Translations under genes and position numbers: made by a program
From: Chloroflexi bacterium GWC2_73_18
Lineage (GTDB): Bacteria; Chloroflexota; Limnocylindria; Limnocylindrales; CSP1-4
NCBI GenBank assembly: GCA_001794945.1
Contig: MGMJ01000007.1
Location: 1 to 34,341 of the forward strand
Reading direction: 5' to 3'
DNA length: 34,341 nucleotides
The notes under the pieces: model-generated
Told to the model about the DNA's origin: nothing
Database searches by the model: none
Seen by the model: the letters and a program-made list of their open reading frames with translations, nothing else
Part shown: piece by piece, positions 7,574-14,869 of the stretch
How positions within the stretch are numbered: the stretch's first letter is position 1
How the letters are laid out: each line of letters starts with the position of its first letter

Positions 7574-9331
7574 TCAGGCCGCCGGGGCCCCCGCCGGCCG
7601 GGGCGTCCCCTCCGCCCTTCCGGTGAAGAGGCGGGCGAGCGTCGGTGCCTGCCGCCGTGCCATGCCGAGGTGCAGCAGGCGCAGGTAATGGCCCTGCCCG
7701 AGGGCGGCCGGCTCCAGGCGCGTCGCCTCCTTGAGAGCGCGGTGCATCCAGCAGAGGTGGAAGAGCGGCTCGACGTAGCGGCGGGCGATGCCGATGCGCT
7801 GGCAATGGCGCCCCACGGCATCGACCAGGAGCCGGCCGAGCGGTGCCTCCGCCAGGACACGCCGCGCATACGCCTCCAGGGGATCCCCGATGCGGCCCGC
7901 CCGTGCGCCCGAGACGGCGAACGAGCGGAGCAGGTAGAAGAGATCCCAGAGCGGCATCCCGAGCGGCTCGGCTGCCTCCCAGTCGAGGAACGCCACCCTC
8001 CCGTCGGGCCGCACGATGAGGTTCCACGTCCCCGGGTCGCCGTGCTGGAAGACGAGCGGGAAGGGCGTGTCGGCGGCCGCGATCGCCTGCACCTGGGCGG
8101 CCAGGAAGGCCTCCTCCGCCGCTGTGGGCCGGTAGGTCGCGGAGAAGCGCTCCAGGAGGGCCCCGAGGGCCGCGGCGACCCGGTTCGGCTCGGCCCACTG
8201 GACGCTGGCCGCGCCCAGCTCGGCCAGCCACTCGACGGCGTCGGCCAGGTAGGGGCAGTCGGCCGTCCAGCGGGACCGCTTCCGGAAGGGCGTGCCGCCG
8301 GCGAGCGATTCGCCGACGACCTCGAGGCCGGCATGACGCCCGTGGAAGAGGAGCCGCGGCGCCCGCTCCGCCCCGATCACGCCGAGGGCCGCCAGCTTGC
8401 CGAGCGCCGCCGACTCGTTCGCCAACCGCGGGCCGAGGTCGGGCGTGCGCGTCATCTTCACCAGCCCCTCGACGCCTCCGAGGAGCACGAAGAGGACCTT
8501 CTGGGAGTTGTAACGGCCGCGGGCGGAGAGTCCCCAGCGGGCGCCGCGCAGGTCGATGCTGGCCTCGGCGGCGATCCGGCGGAGATAGCGCGGCGGCCCC
8601 GCGGCAAGCGCCCCATCGGGGTCCGGGTGGGTCGCCACGATCGCCCCCGCGCGCGGGACGATCCGCTCGGCCAGGGAGTCCAGGACGCCCCGCGCCGGTG
8701 CCCTCTCCAGGAGGCGGCGACCGACGCGCCCGAAGGGCGCCGCGACGAGTGGCCCGGCGAGGTCACGGCGGACCAGGTGACGGGCCGTGGCGCGGTCGCC
8801 GAGCGGTATGGCCGAGCGGACCTCCCCCGCGGCCGGTGAAAGCCGCAGCAGGAGCGACTCCGCGCCCCTCCGACCCAGGGCGCCGAGGAAGGCGCCGTCG
8901 AGCCGCCAGGACCGGGGGCCGCGGCCTTCCAGGTAGACCAGCCCCTCGCGCGACAGCAGCGGCGAGAGGAAGGCAGCCAGGCGCTCCCCGTGGAGCCGGT
9001 AGCCCCCGGTGAGCGGCCAGGCCAGGTCGACGCTCCCCGCCGCCAGGCGTCCGGCCGCGTCGAGATCCGCGATCCTGACCTCCCGCCAGCCCTGCCGGTC
9101 GGCGACGGCGGCCAGGCGGTCGCGGGCGCGGCGGTCGTCGGTACAGACGGTCAGCGCGCGGGCAAGCCGCGCGAGGGTCGCGAGTGACGTCTCGGGCGGC
9201 TCTCCCAGGCAGAGGACGTGCCCCAGCTCCAGGCTCGGCAGGAGGAACGACCAGGCGGCGCCGGCGGCGCCGTCCTTGAGGTTGCTCCCCGGCTCGAAGC
9301 GGGCGGCAAGGGTCGTCGGGAGGATCGTCAT
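7574..9331 (-). CDS. Methyltransferase-like / APH-type kinase fusion protein (paralogue 2)
   Basis: This 585-residue protein has the same architecture as 4670-6439. The N-terminal methyltransferase-like region has FLLPSLELGHVLCLGE (about 29-44) and an acidic strand end TVCTDD. The C-terminal APH-like kinase has LVKMTR (K292), a helix-C Glu near 306, HGDPGTWN at 430-437 and FLDWE at 448-452, followed by LWDLFYLLRSF. All residues expected for ATP and metal binding in the kinase half are present. The two paralogues are divergent overall, so the duplication is old and each probably has its own substrate. The gene ends one base before the HPr-kinase-like ATG and starts 6 bp after the flippase stop. 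Function beyond phosphotransfer is inference. Confidence 0.8.
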   Translation of the reverse strand: MTILPTTLAARFEPGSNLKDGAAGAAWSFLLPSLELGHVLCLGEPPETSLATLARLARALTVCTDDRRARDRLAAVADRQGWREVRIADLDAAGRLAAGSVDLAWPLTGGYRLHGERLAAFLSPLLSREGLVYLEGRGPRSWRLDGAFLGALGRRGAESLLLRLSPAAGEVRSAIPLGDRATARHLVRRDLAGPLVAAPFGRVGRRLLERAPARGVLDSLAERIVPRAGAIVATHPDPDGALAAGPPRYLRRIAAEASIDLRGARWGLSARGRYNSQKVLFVLLGGVEGLVKMTRTPDLGPRLANESAALGKLAALGVIGAERAPRLLFHGRHAGLEVVGESLAGGTPFRKRSRWTADCPYLADAVEWLAELGAASVQWAEPNRVAAALGALLERFSATYRPTAAEEAFLAAQVQAIAAADTPFPLVFQHGDPGTWNLIVRPDGRVAFLDWEAAEPLGMPLWDLFYLLRSFAVSGARAGRIGDPLEAYARRVLAEAPLGRLLVDAVGRHCQRIGIARRYVEPLFHLCWMHRALKEATRLEPAALGQGHYLRLLHLGMARRQAPTLARLFTGRAEGTPRPAGAPAA

Positions 9332-9337
9332 CGCCCG

Positions 9338-10906
9338 TCAGCCGCCCAGCAGCCACCGCGCGAGGGGGAGGCGCAGGAGCTCGGGGAAGGTGTGGCCGAT
9401 CTTGAGCACCGTCCGGCCGGCGGCCAGGACCACCACCGACGCGATCCCGACGAGGACCAGGTTGACGGCGATCGCCGGCCGCAGGGCGACCTGCACGACG
9501 AGGAGACCGCCCACCGCCCCGGCGATGACGAGGTAGACGCGCAGGTAGCGCGGCTCGAAGAGGCTGATGCCGGTGCCCAGCCGCAGCCCCGCCTGCTTGA
9601 GGACGTTGTGGGCGATGAGCGTCGCGCAGGTCCCGATCGCCGCCCCGAGGGCGCCGTAGCGCGGGATGAGGACCAGGTTGAGGGCCACGTTGACGGCGGC
9701 CGCCAGGAGGTTGATGACGAGGACGAAGCGGAGCTTGCCGAAGACCTTGAGGGTGAGCCCGTTGAAACCGAGCGCGGTGTTGAAGTAGTAGCCGAACGAC
9801 AGGAGCGCAAGGTAGACGGCCGACTCCTCGTAGCGCGCCTCGTAGAGGGCGACGGTGAGGGGCCCCGCGAGCGAGAAGGTGAGGGCGAAGATCGGAAAGG
9901 AGAAGACGGCCATCCAGATGGCCGTCTGCCAGTAGAGGTCGTTTATCCCCTCTCGATCGTGACGCGCGAAGAGCCGCGCCGCGAGGGGCGTGAAGAGGAG
10001 GGTGAAGCTCGAGAAGACGAGCTGGTTGAGGCCGGCCGCCGGCTGGATGACCCGGAAGGCGCCCACCTCGGGCGCACCCCGGAAGTAGCCGAGCAGGACG
10101 GCGTCCGAGGTGTTCATGAGGATGTAGAGGATGTCCGAGCTGAGGAGCGGGATGGTGAAGCCGAAGACCTCGCGCACAGGGAAGCGCAGCTGCCCGGGTC
10201 GCAGCCGGGCGAGGAGGCCCCGGTCGTCGAGCAGCCGGACCAGGATGACCGAGTAGATGGCCAGGCCGGCGACGCCGGCGAGGAGGTAGCCGAGGGCCAG
10301 GAACGAGGCGCCGCTCCCGCCGAGGATCAAGAGGACGACGACCGCGAGCCGCAACCCCGGCGCGAGGACGTACCTGCGGAAGAAGATGGCCCGCGGGCTG
10401 GCGAAGACGGCGAAGAGGCCAGTGACCAGGTCGTCGAGCGCCTGGACCGGCGCCAGGACGATCAGGATCAGGAGGAGCGCGATCGCCTGGGGATCGCTGA
10501 CGAGCGCGCCACCCAGCCACGCCTGCAGGCCGTAGACGACGAGGAGGAGCGCGACCCCCAGCGAGAGGATCGTCCCCGTCACCATGACGAGCGTACCGAA
10601 CAGCTTGTCATCGGCGCGCTGCTCGTCGTAGATGGGGATGAAGCGGGTGACCGCGCGGTCGAGCCCGAAGGTGACCAGGCTCTGGCCAAAGGCGACGATC
10701 GAGAGGGCATAGGCGAAGGCGCCGTAGTCGGTCTTCGTCAGGTAGCGGACGATCAGGATCTGGACGACGAAGTTGACCGCCATGGACAGGGTCCGCCCCG
10801 CCAGCAAGAGGGTCGAGCCGCGGATCTGCGTGGACGTTGCGCTGGGCGCGCCGCGCGAGCGTGGTTCGAGGGGTTCGATCGTCTCGAGCACGGCCGAGTC
10901 GGTCAT
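9338..10906 (-). CDS. Wzx-type polysaccharide flippase (MOP superfamily)
   Basis: The predicted 522-residue integral membrane protein has about 12-14 hydrophobic segments. The first, around residue 30, is followed by LIVRYLTKTDYGAFAYALS, a hallmark of polysaccharide-biosynthesis MOP transporters, and later comes GLDRAVTRFIP. Flippases of this kind move undecaprenyl-linked repeat units across the cytoplasmic membrane. I set the start at the ATG at 10906 (MTDSAVLETIEP); the open frame continues upstream but loses protein character and contains a hairpin. Two basic loops (for example RFIPIYDEQRADDKLF) fit cytoplasmic positions. Its central place in the operon implies that the product is assembled on a lipid carrier and exported; no Wzy polymerase or ligase is seen in the window. 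Confidence 0.9.
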   Translation of the reverse strand: MTDSAVLETIEPLEPRSRGAPSATSTQIRGSTLLLAGRTLSMAVNFVVQILIVRYLTKTDYGAFAYALSIVAFGQSLVTFGLDRAVTRFIPIYDEQRADDKLFGTLVMVTGTILSLGVALLLVVYGLQAWLGGALVSDPQAIALLLILIVLAPVQALDDLVTGLFAVFASPRAIFFRRYVLAPGLRLAVVVLLILGGSGASFLALGYLLAGVAGLAIYSVILVRLLDDRGLLARLRPGQLRFPVREVFGFTIPLLSSDILYILMNTSDAVLLGYFRGAPEVGAFRVIQPAAGLNQLVFSSFTLLFTPLAARLFARHDREGINDLYWQTAIWMAVFSFPIFALTFSLAGPLTVALYEARYEESAVYLALLSFGYYFNTALGFNGLTLKVFGKLRFVLVINLLAAAVNVALNLVLIPRYGALGAAIGTCATLIAHNVLKQAGLRLGTGISLFEPRYLRVYLVIAGAVGGLLVVQVALRPAIAVNLVLVGIASVVVLAAGRTVLKIGHTFPELLRLPLARWLLGG

Positions 10907-10929
10907 CGCGTCGCGGGACCGATCATCAT

Positions 10930-10946
10930 GGCCGCACGATGCGGCC
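10930..10946 (-). promoter_or_regulatory. Perfect hairpin in the flippase 5' region
   Basis: GGCCGCA and TGCGGCC form a perfect 7-bp stem with a 3-base loop, 24 bp upstream of the flippase ATG. It could modulate translation or mark an internal processing point in the operon transcript. There is no U-run, so it is not a convincing terminator. Confidence 0.4.
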
Positions 10947-10983
10947 CGCCGCGGCCGAACGCAAGCGTCGCTCCCCCGGGGGC

Positions 10984-10999
10984 GTTGACCGCCGTCAAC
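10984..10999. promoter_or_regulatory. 16-bp inverted repeat at the end of the kinase-fusion gene
   Basis: GTTGAC-CGCC-GTCAAC is a perfect 6-bp inverted repeat covering the stop codon of 10995-12362. It may be an operator for an internal promoter ahead of the flippase gene or a weak mRNA stem. Both readings are inference. Confidence 0.35.
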
Positions 11000-12362
11000 G
11001 GGCCAGCCGCGCGGCAAAGCGCCGCCACACGACGGTCGTGACCGTGCGCCGGACCTCGTCACCGGAACGGGAGGCGTCGACCACCTCGAGGCGCGGGACG
11101 ACTCCCCGCAGACCCAGGTAGGCTCGCCGCTGCCGCTCGAGCCGCGCGACATCCTGCTCGCCGGAGCGCCGGTGGAGCATCTCGGCCGGGGCGTCGAGGA
11201 GGATGGTGGCGTCCGGCGCCGGGAGGGCGTGGGCGAGCAGCCAGCGGCGCAGTCGGGCCAGGCGACCAAGCGGTCGCGGGACCGGAAGGAGAGCGTCATA
11301 GGTGTACCGGTCGTAGACGACGAGACGCCCGCGGGCCCGCTGGTAGCTGGCCGCGAGGTACGCGCGCCAGAGGCGCAGGATCCGCCGCGCCAGGCCGCGT
11401 CGCGGAGCCGGTCCACCCGGCGCCGCCGTGGGGTAGAGGCCCAGGTAGAAGCGCCGCACGGGCACGAAGAACGTCGCCTCCAGGCCGGCGGCCAGGCTCG
11501 ACTTGCCGGCTCCATCCGGACCGAGGAGCGCCACGGTCAGGCCGCGGCGCCTGAGCGGGACCAGGAGGCGTGTCAGGCGCCGCAGCACGAGTGCGGCGGC
11601 GGTTCGCCGGCCCACCTCCAGCGGGTGACCTCTCGTCCAGCGCGCTCGGATGCGGCGGCCGAGCGCGCGGAGGGTCGGCCAGTCGGCAGCGCGCACATGC
11701 TCCACCACCGTGACGAGCTCGATGCCCGGCGGCAGCGCGGCCGCTATCCAGCGGGCGAGCGGCCCCTCTCCCACGGCCGCCTCGGCGAGCTGCCGCAGGC
11801 GGGCCGCGGCCCCGGGTCGCACCGTGGCCCGGTCCAACAGGCAGTGCAGGAGGAGCGCCCAGAAGGCATCCTCGACGCTCAGCAGGGTGAGGGGACCGCG
11901 CGGCCGCCTCCGCTCGAGGCACGCCTCGGCCGCCCGGGTCCGGAGCGCCTGCGCGGGGCCGAAGGAGAGCTCGGTGACGACGTCGAGCTTGAGCCAGCGG
12001 TCCTCCGTCGCGTCGTAGGCGATGTAGAAGCGATGCGAACCGCGGCCCCAGGCCGGCCAGGCCGCCCAGCCGAGGGGTCGCAGGGCCGGTCCCACGCGAG
12101 TCCCGTCGGCCGGCGCCACCAGGACGTCGACGTCGTCGACCGGCTCGGCCAGGCGGTCCTCGCCGCGCAGGAGGCACCAGGCGATCCCTGCGCGATCGAG
12201 CCCCTCGAAGGCCGCTCGGAGCGCCGGGCGGATCTCCGCCCCGGCGCCCTGCGCGACGGACTCCCCATCGGCCGGTGCCGATCCTCGCTCGACCGCGATG
12301 GCTCCACCTCCCGTGCTCCGGTTCCGGCCGTACGCTCCTTCAGGACGATACAATGCCCGCAC
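10995..12362 (-). CDS. Nucleotidyltransferase-like domain fused to thymidylate-kinase-like kinase
   Basis: This protein is 455 residues from the GTG at 12362. Residues about 50-180 resemble a minimal nucleotidyltransferase: WCLLRGEDRLAEPVDDVDVL (61-80) gives the DxD-type acidic pair, and LKLDVV near 124-129 could supply the third acid. Residues 275-455 form a kinase with P-loop GPDGAGKSS at 281-289, VYDRYTYDA around 349-357 and LLDAPAEML, closely matching the kinase at 2712-3422. The start is uncertain: TTG at 12353 is another choice. The best Shine-Dalgarno (GGGAGGTG, complement of 12305-12312) sits five bases before an in-frame ATC at 12299, which would give 434 residues that still contain both domains. 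It is the first gene of the minus-strand operon and is divergent from the lyase gene. Confidence 0.72.
   Translation of the reverse strand: MRALYRPEGAYGRNRSTGGGAIAVERGSAPADGESVAQGAGAEIRPALRAAFEGLDRAGIAWCLLRGEDRLAEPVDDVDVLVAPADGTRVGPALRPLGWAAWPAWGRGSHRFYIAYDATEDRWLKLDVVTELSFGPAQALRTRAAEACLERRRPRGPLTLLSVEDAFWALLLHCLLDRATVRPGAAARLRQLAEAAVGEGPLARWIAAALPPGIELVTVVEHVRAADWPTLRALGRRIRARWTRGHPLEVGRRTAAALVLRRLTRLLVPLRRRGLTVALLGPDGAGKSSLAAGLEATFFVPVRRFYLGLYPTAAPGGPAPRRGLARRILRLWRAYLAASYQRARGRLVVYDRYTYDALLPVPRPLGRLARLRRWLLAHALPAPDATILLDAPAEMLHRRSGEQDVARLERQRRAYLGLRGVVPRLEVVDASRSGDEVRRTVTTVVWRRFAARLAR
12349..12354 (+). promoter_or_regulatory. Possible -10 element for the lyase-like gene
   Basis: TACAAT matches the sigma-70 -10 consensus at five of six positions and stands out in this GC-rich stretch. 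Transcription would start near 12361, about 90 bases before the lyase-like ATG. No good -35 is seen at 16-18 bp. The site overlaps the possible 5' end of the divergent kinase-fusion gene. Confidence 0.35.
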
Positions 12363-12452
12363 CAAGACGATGCAGCAGCACGGGGTGTGGCCGCCGGCCG
12401 GACCCTCCTGGCCGACTGGCGCCCTCGGGCGTGGGGCGGCGACGCGCGCGCG

Positions 12453-14195
12453 ATGATGGGCGGCCGCATTCGGCGCGCGCCGTGGACGGCCCTGTTCGTC
12501 CTTGGATTGGCTATCGCCGCGGGCGGCGCTTTCCTCCTCTCCCGCGGCGGGTCGGTGGCCCAGACCGGCGGCTACCTCGTGACCTCGTCCGAGCTCGCGC
12601 AGCGCAACCAGCTCGCTGGGCAGGGCGCCGAGCCCTACGCCAGCGCCGTCAGCGAGCTGCTCTCCGACGCCGGGGCGGCGCTCACGACCAGCCCCTCGCC
12701 GATGCAGCCGCTCAAGATCAGCGGCACCGACGGCCCCTTCGTCGACGACACGGCGACCACCTACGCGCTCGGCCTGGCCTACGGCGTGACGGGCGACCGG
12801 CGCTACGCCACGAAGGCTCACCAGTTCATCATGGCCTGGGTCCAGACGACGACCACGACCGAGGACACCTGCTCCGGGGGCGGCTGCCAGACCTCGCTCG
12901 TCATCGGCCGGACCGCCGCCGGCTTTGTCTTCGCCGCGGACCTGATCCGCCCCTCGGGGGTCCTCTCGGGTGCCGACGAGGCCGCCTTCAAGGCCTGGCT
13001 GCGCGACGTCATCCTGCCCACCGCCTCGACCGAGACGACCAACAACTGGGCCGACGCCGGGGTGCTGATGCGCGTCACCGTGACCGACTACATCGGCGAC
13101 ACCACCGGCTTCAACAGGGCGATCGCGAAGTGGCGCGCGCAGATGGACCTGGTGGCCAGCGATGGCCACATCCCCGAAGAGACGCGCCGAGGCTCGTCGG
13201 GGATGAGCTACACGCAGGAGGCGCTCCAGTACAAGGTGGCTGCGGCACGCATCGCGGAGCGGCGCGGCGTCGATCTCTGGACCTATCAGGGGAGCCGCGG
13301 CGGGACGCTCAAGAAGGCGGTCGACTACCTGGCCTACTACTGGTTCCACCCGAGCGAGTGGCCGTGGGACAGCAGCGTCGACGTCCCCAGCCCCAACGGG
13401 ATGTGGGAGATCGCCTACGCCCGGTGGCGGAACCAGGCGTACGAGCCGATCATCCGGGAGCGACGGCCCTACGGCGGGTACGGCCACTCCGCCGTGCGCT
13501 GGACGACGCTGACCAACGGGATCCCTCTCGGCGACACGGTCCTCACCACGGGACCGCACGAACGTTTCGTCCCAGGCGAGCGATTGGGGACGGACAGCGT
13601 TCCGCTCGAGGTGAGCTGGTCGGCGATCGCCGGCCGGACCGGGCTGGCCGGCTTCGAGCTCGGCCAGCAGATCGACACGGCGCCCTACAAGAAGGTCGCG
13701 CTGCCGACGGCGATGGCCAGGCGCGTGGACCGGATGCTCGCACCGGGCCACACCTACCGGTTCCGGGCGCGGGCCGTCACCGGCGACGGGACCTGGGGTC
13801 CGTGGGGCTACGGGCCGAGCTTCCGCCTACGGCTCCTCCAGGAGACGAACACGGCCGTGCAGTACAGCGGGACCTGGAAGTCGGCCGCCTCTGCCTCCGC
13901 CTCCGGCGGTGGGCTTCGCTACGCCACCGCGGCCGGGGCCGAGGCGGAGCTCACCTTCGTGGGCCGCGATGTCGCGTGGGTGAGCATCGTCGGGCCGACA
14001 CGCGGCAGCACGGCGGTCTACGTCGACGGCGTCTACGTCGGGGCGATCGACCTCTACGCCGCCACGGCGTCGGTTCGCCAGATCGTCTTCGCGCGTTCCT
14101 GGGCCTCCTCGGCCCGCCACGTCCTGACCATCCGCGTCCTCGGCACCGCCGGTCGGCCGCGGGTCGACGTCGACGCCTTCCTCGTCTGCGCTTGA
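12453..14195 (+). CDS. Secreted alginate-lyase-like protein with Fn3-like and C-terminal carbohydrate-binding-like module
   Basis: This 580-residue protein begins with a signal or anchor segment (residues 11-30 hydrophobic after MMGGRIRRAP). Residues about 45-350 resemble the alpha/alpha-toroid alginate lyase family: ETTNNWADAGVLMRV at 194-208, then RRGSSGMSYTQEALQY around 245-260 and RRGVDLW. Classical PL5 enzymes have an Asn-His pair at the first motif; here Trp follows the Asn pair, so catalysis is uncertain. Residues about 385-455 look Fn3-like (LAPGHTYRFRARAVTGDG). Residues about 465-580 form a beta-rich module with VSIVGPTRGSTAVYVDGVY that recurs at the end of the protein at 14870-18649. 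It may cut or bind the polymer made by the divergent operon. A GTG at 12387 is an alternative start. Confidence 0.75.
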   Translation: MMGGRIRRAPWTALFVLGLAIAAGGAFLLSRGGSVAQTGGYLVTSSELAQRNQLAGQGAEPYASAVSELLSDAGAALTTSPSPMQPLKISGTDGPFVDDTATTYALGLAYGVTGDRRYATKAHQFIMAWVQTTTTTEDTCSGGGCQTSLVIGRTAAGFVFAADLIRPSGVLSGADEAAFKAWLRDVILPTASTETTNNWADAGVLMRVTVTDYIGDTTGFNRAIAKWRAQMDLVASDGHIPEETRRGSSGMSYTQEALQYKVAAARIAERRGVDLWTYQGSRGGTLKKAVDYLAYYWFHPSEWPWDSSVDVPSPNGMWEIAYARWRNQAYEPIIRERRPYGGYGHSAVRWTTLTNGIPLGDTVLTTGPHERFVPGERLGTDSVPLEVSWSAIAGRTGLAGFELGQQIDTAPYKKVALPTAMARRVDRMLAPGHTYRFRARAVTGDGTWGPWGYGPSFRLRLLQETNTAVQYSGTWKSAASASASGGGLRYATAAGAEAELTFVGRDVAWVSIVGPTRGSTAVYVDGVYVGAIDLYAATASVRQIVFARSWASSARHVLTIRVLGTAGRPRVDVDAFLVCA

Positions 14196-14209
14196 CGCGC
14201 GCTGCCGCC

Positions 14210-14479
14210 TCACTCGCGCCGGAAGCGGTAGATCGTCACCATGACGGCGCCGACCGTGATCAGCACGACGAGCACCGGGATGGCGGCGGCCTCGAGCTCG
14301 TCCGGCACGAGGTCGACCCGGCTGACGAGGACGAGGAAGGTCCCTAGGACCCCTGGCACGAGCCCGAGCGCCAGCTGCAGCCCGGTCGATCGCGAGGGGG
14401 CATGAAAGCGACGCGCAGCCACGACCGCCAGCCCCGACAGGACGATCCCGGCGAGGGCGATCAGCTCGATGCGCTGCAC
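14210..14479 (-). CDS. Small three-helix membrane protein, unknown function
   Basis: The 89-residue product starts at GTG and consists of three hydrophobic segments (about residues 5-22, 33-52 and 65-85) ending in a basic tail, YRFRRE. No enzymatic motif is visible. It is convergent with the lyase-like gene, with only 14 bp between their stops, and its upstream side faces the long leader of the first propeller gene. No strong Shine-Dalgarno precedes the GTG, so the start is tentative. The even spacing of hydrophobic segments argues that it is real. Confidence 0.5.
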   Translation of the reverse strand: MQRIELIALAGIVLSGLAVVAARRFHAPSRSTGLQLALGLVPGVLGTFLVLVSRVDLVPDELEAAAIPVLVVLITVGAVMVTIYRFRRE

Positions 14480-14613
14480 GCCGGCAATGGTAGGCGGCGC
14501 GTCGGTGGCCTGGATCGACGGTCCCGCAGCGCCCCCGCCGAGCAGCGTTGCCCAAACGCAACGGTACTTTCGGTCCGGGCCTTCGCGACCGGCCAGGACG
14601 GGCCGCCGCGCCG

Positions 14614-14643
14614 TTGCGGGCCGCGGGGTGCGGGTGCTAGGCT
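14614..14643 (+). promoter_or_regulatory. Candidate promoter for the first propeller gene
   Basis: TTGCGG (14614-14619) and TAGGCT (14638-14643) are separated by 18 bp. Each keeps the most conserved bases of the sigma-70 boxes but is otherwise weak. Transcription would start near 14650 and give a leader of about 220 bases before the ATG at 14870. Confidence 0.35.
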
Positions 14644-14766
14644 ACCGAACCTAACCGAATACCACCCAGCCGACCCCGTCAGCGACGAAGGGCCACCCGC
14701 CGGGCCACGCAGTATCGCCGTCACGGACTCATCGACCGCTTTGGTCCCGGCTCCGACGGTGCGCGG

Positions 14767-14807
14767 CCCTCCGACGCGGACCGCACGGCTCGGAGGGAGG
14801 CCGCGTC
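14767..14807 (+). promoter_or_regulatory. Interleaved inverted repeats (pseudoknot or switch candidate) in leader
   Basis: CCCTCCGA (14767-14774) pairs with TCGGAGGG (14790-14797), while GACGCGG (14773-14779) pairs with CCGCGTC (14801-14807). The order is a-b-a'-b', so the stems either form an H-type pseudoknot or exclude each other. The element ends 62 bases before the start codon. In such GC-rich DNA chance is a real alternative. Confidence 0.35.
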
Positions 14808-14869
14808 CGGGCCGCCGGGTCCCCGACGAACCGGCGCGGACCGCAATCCACGCGTGTGGGAGAGCCGTC

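Larger units (their letters stand above)
14480..14869. other. 390-bp non-coding region between divergent genes
   Basis: No convincing protein is encoded here; the open frames on both strands are Arg/Pro-rich shadows. The region holds a candidate plus-strand promoter (14614-14643), a potential leader of about 220 bases and nested inverted repeats at 14767-14807. The 10-mer GCGGACCGCA occurs twice, at 14776-14785 and 14836-14845. Confidence 0.6.

Noticed and set aside
4670-9331. Aminoglycoside resistance genes
   Set aside because: The APH-like halves keep kinase residues but are fused to methyltransferase-like domains inside a glycan operon; a metabolic kinase is more likely.
12363-13751. Extension of the minus-strand kinase-fusion frame to 13751
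   Set aside because: The extra residues lie antisense to the lyase-like gene and show no protein-like composition; the fusion domains begin after 12300.
14650-14869. Known c-di-GMP-I riboswitch in the leader of the first propeller gene
   Set aside because: The conserved CACGCA-AGGGCAAACC and GGGACGCAAAGCC elements could not be found, so only an unclassified structure is reported.
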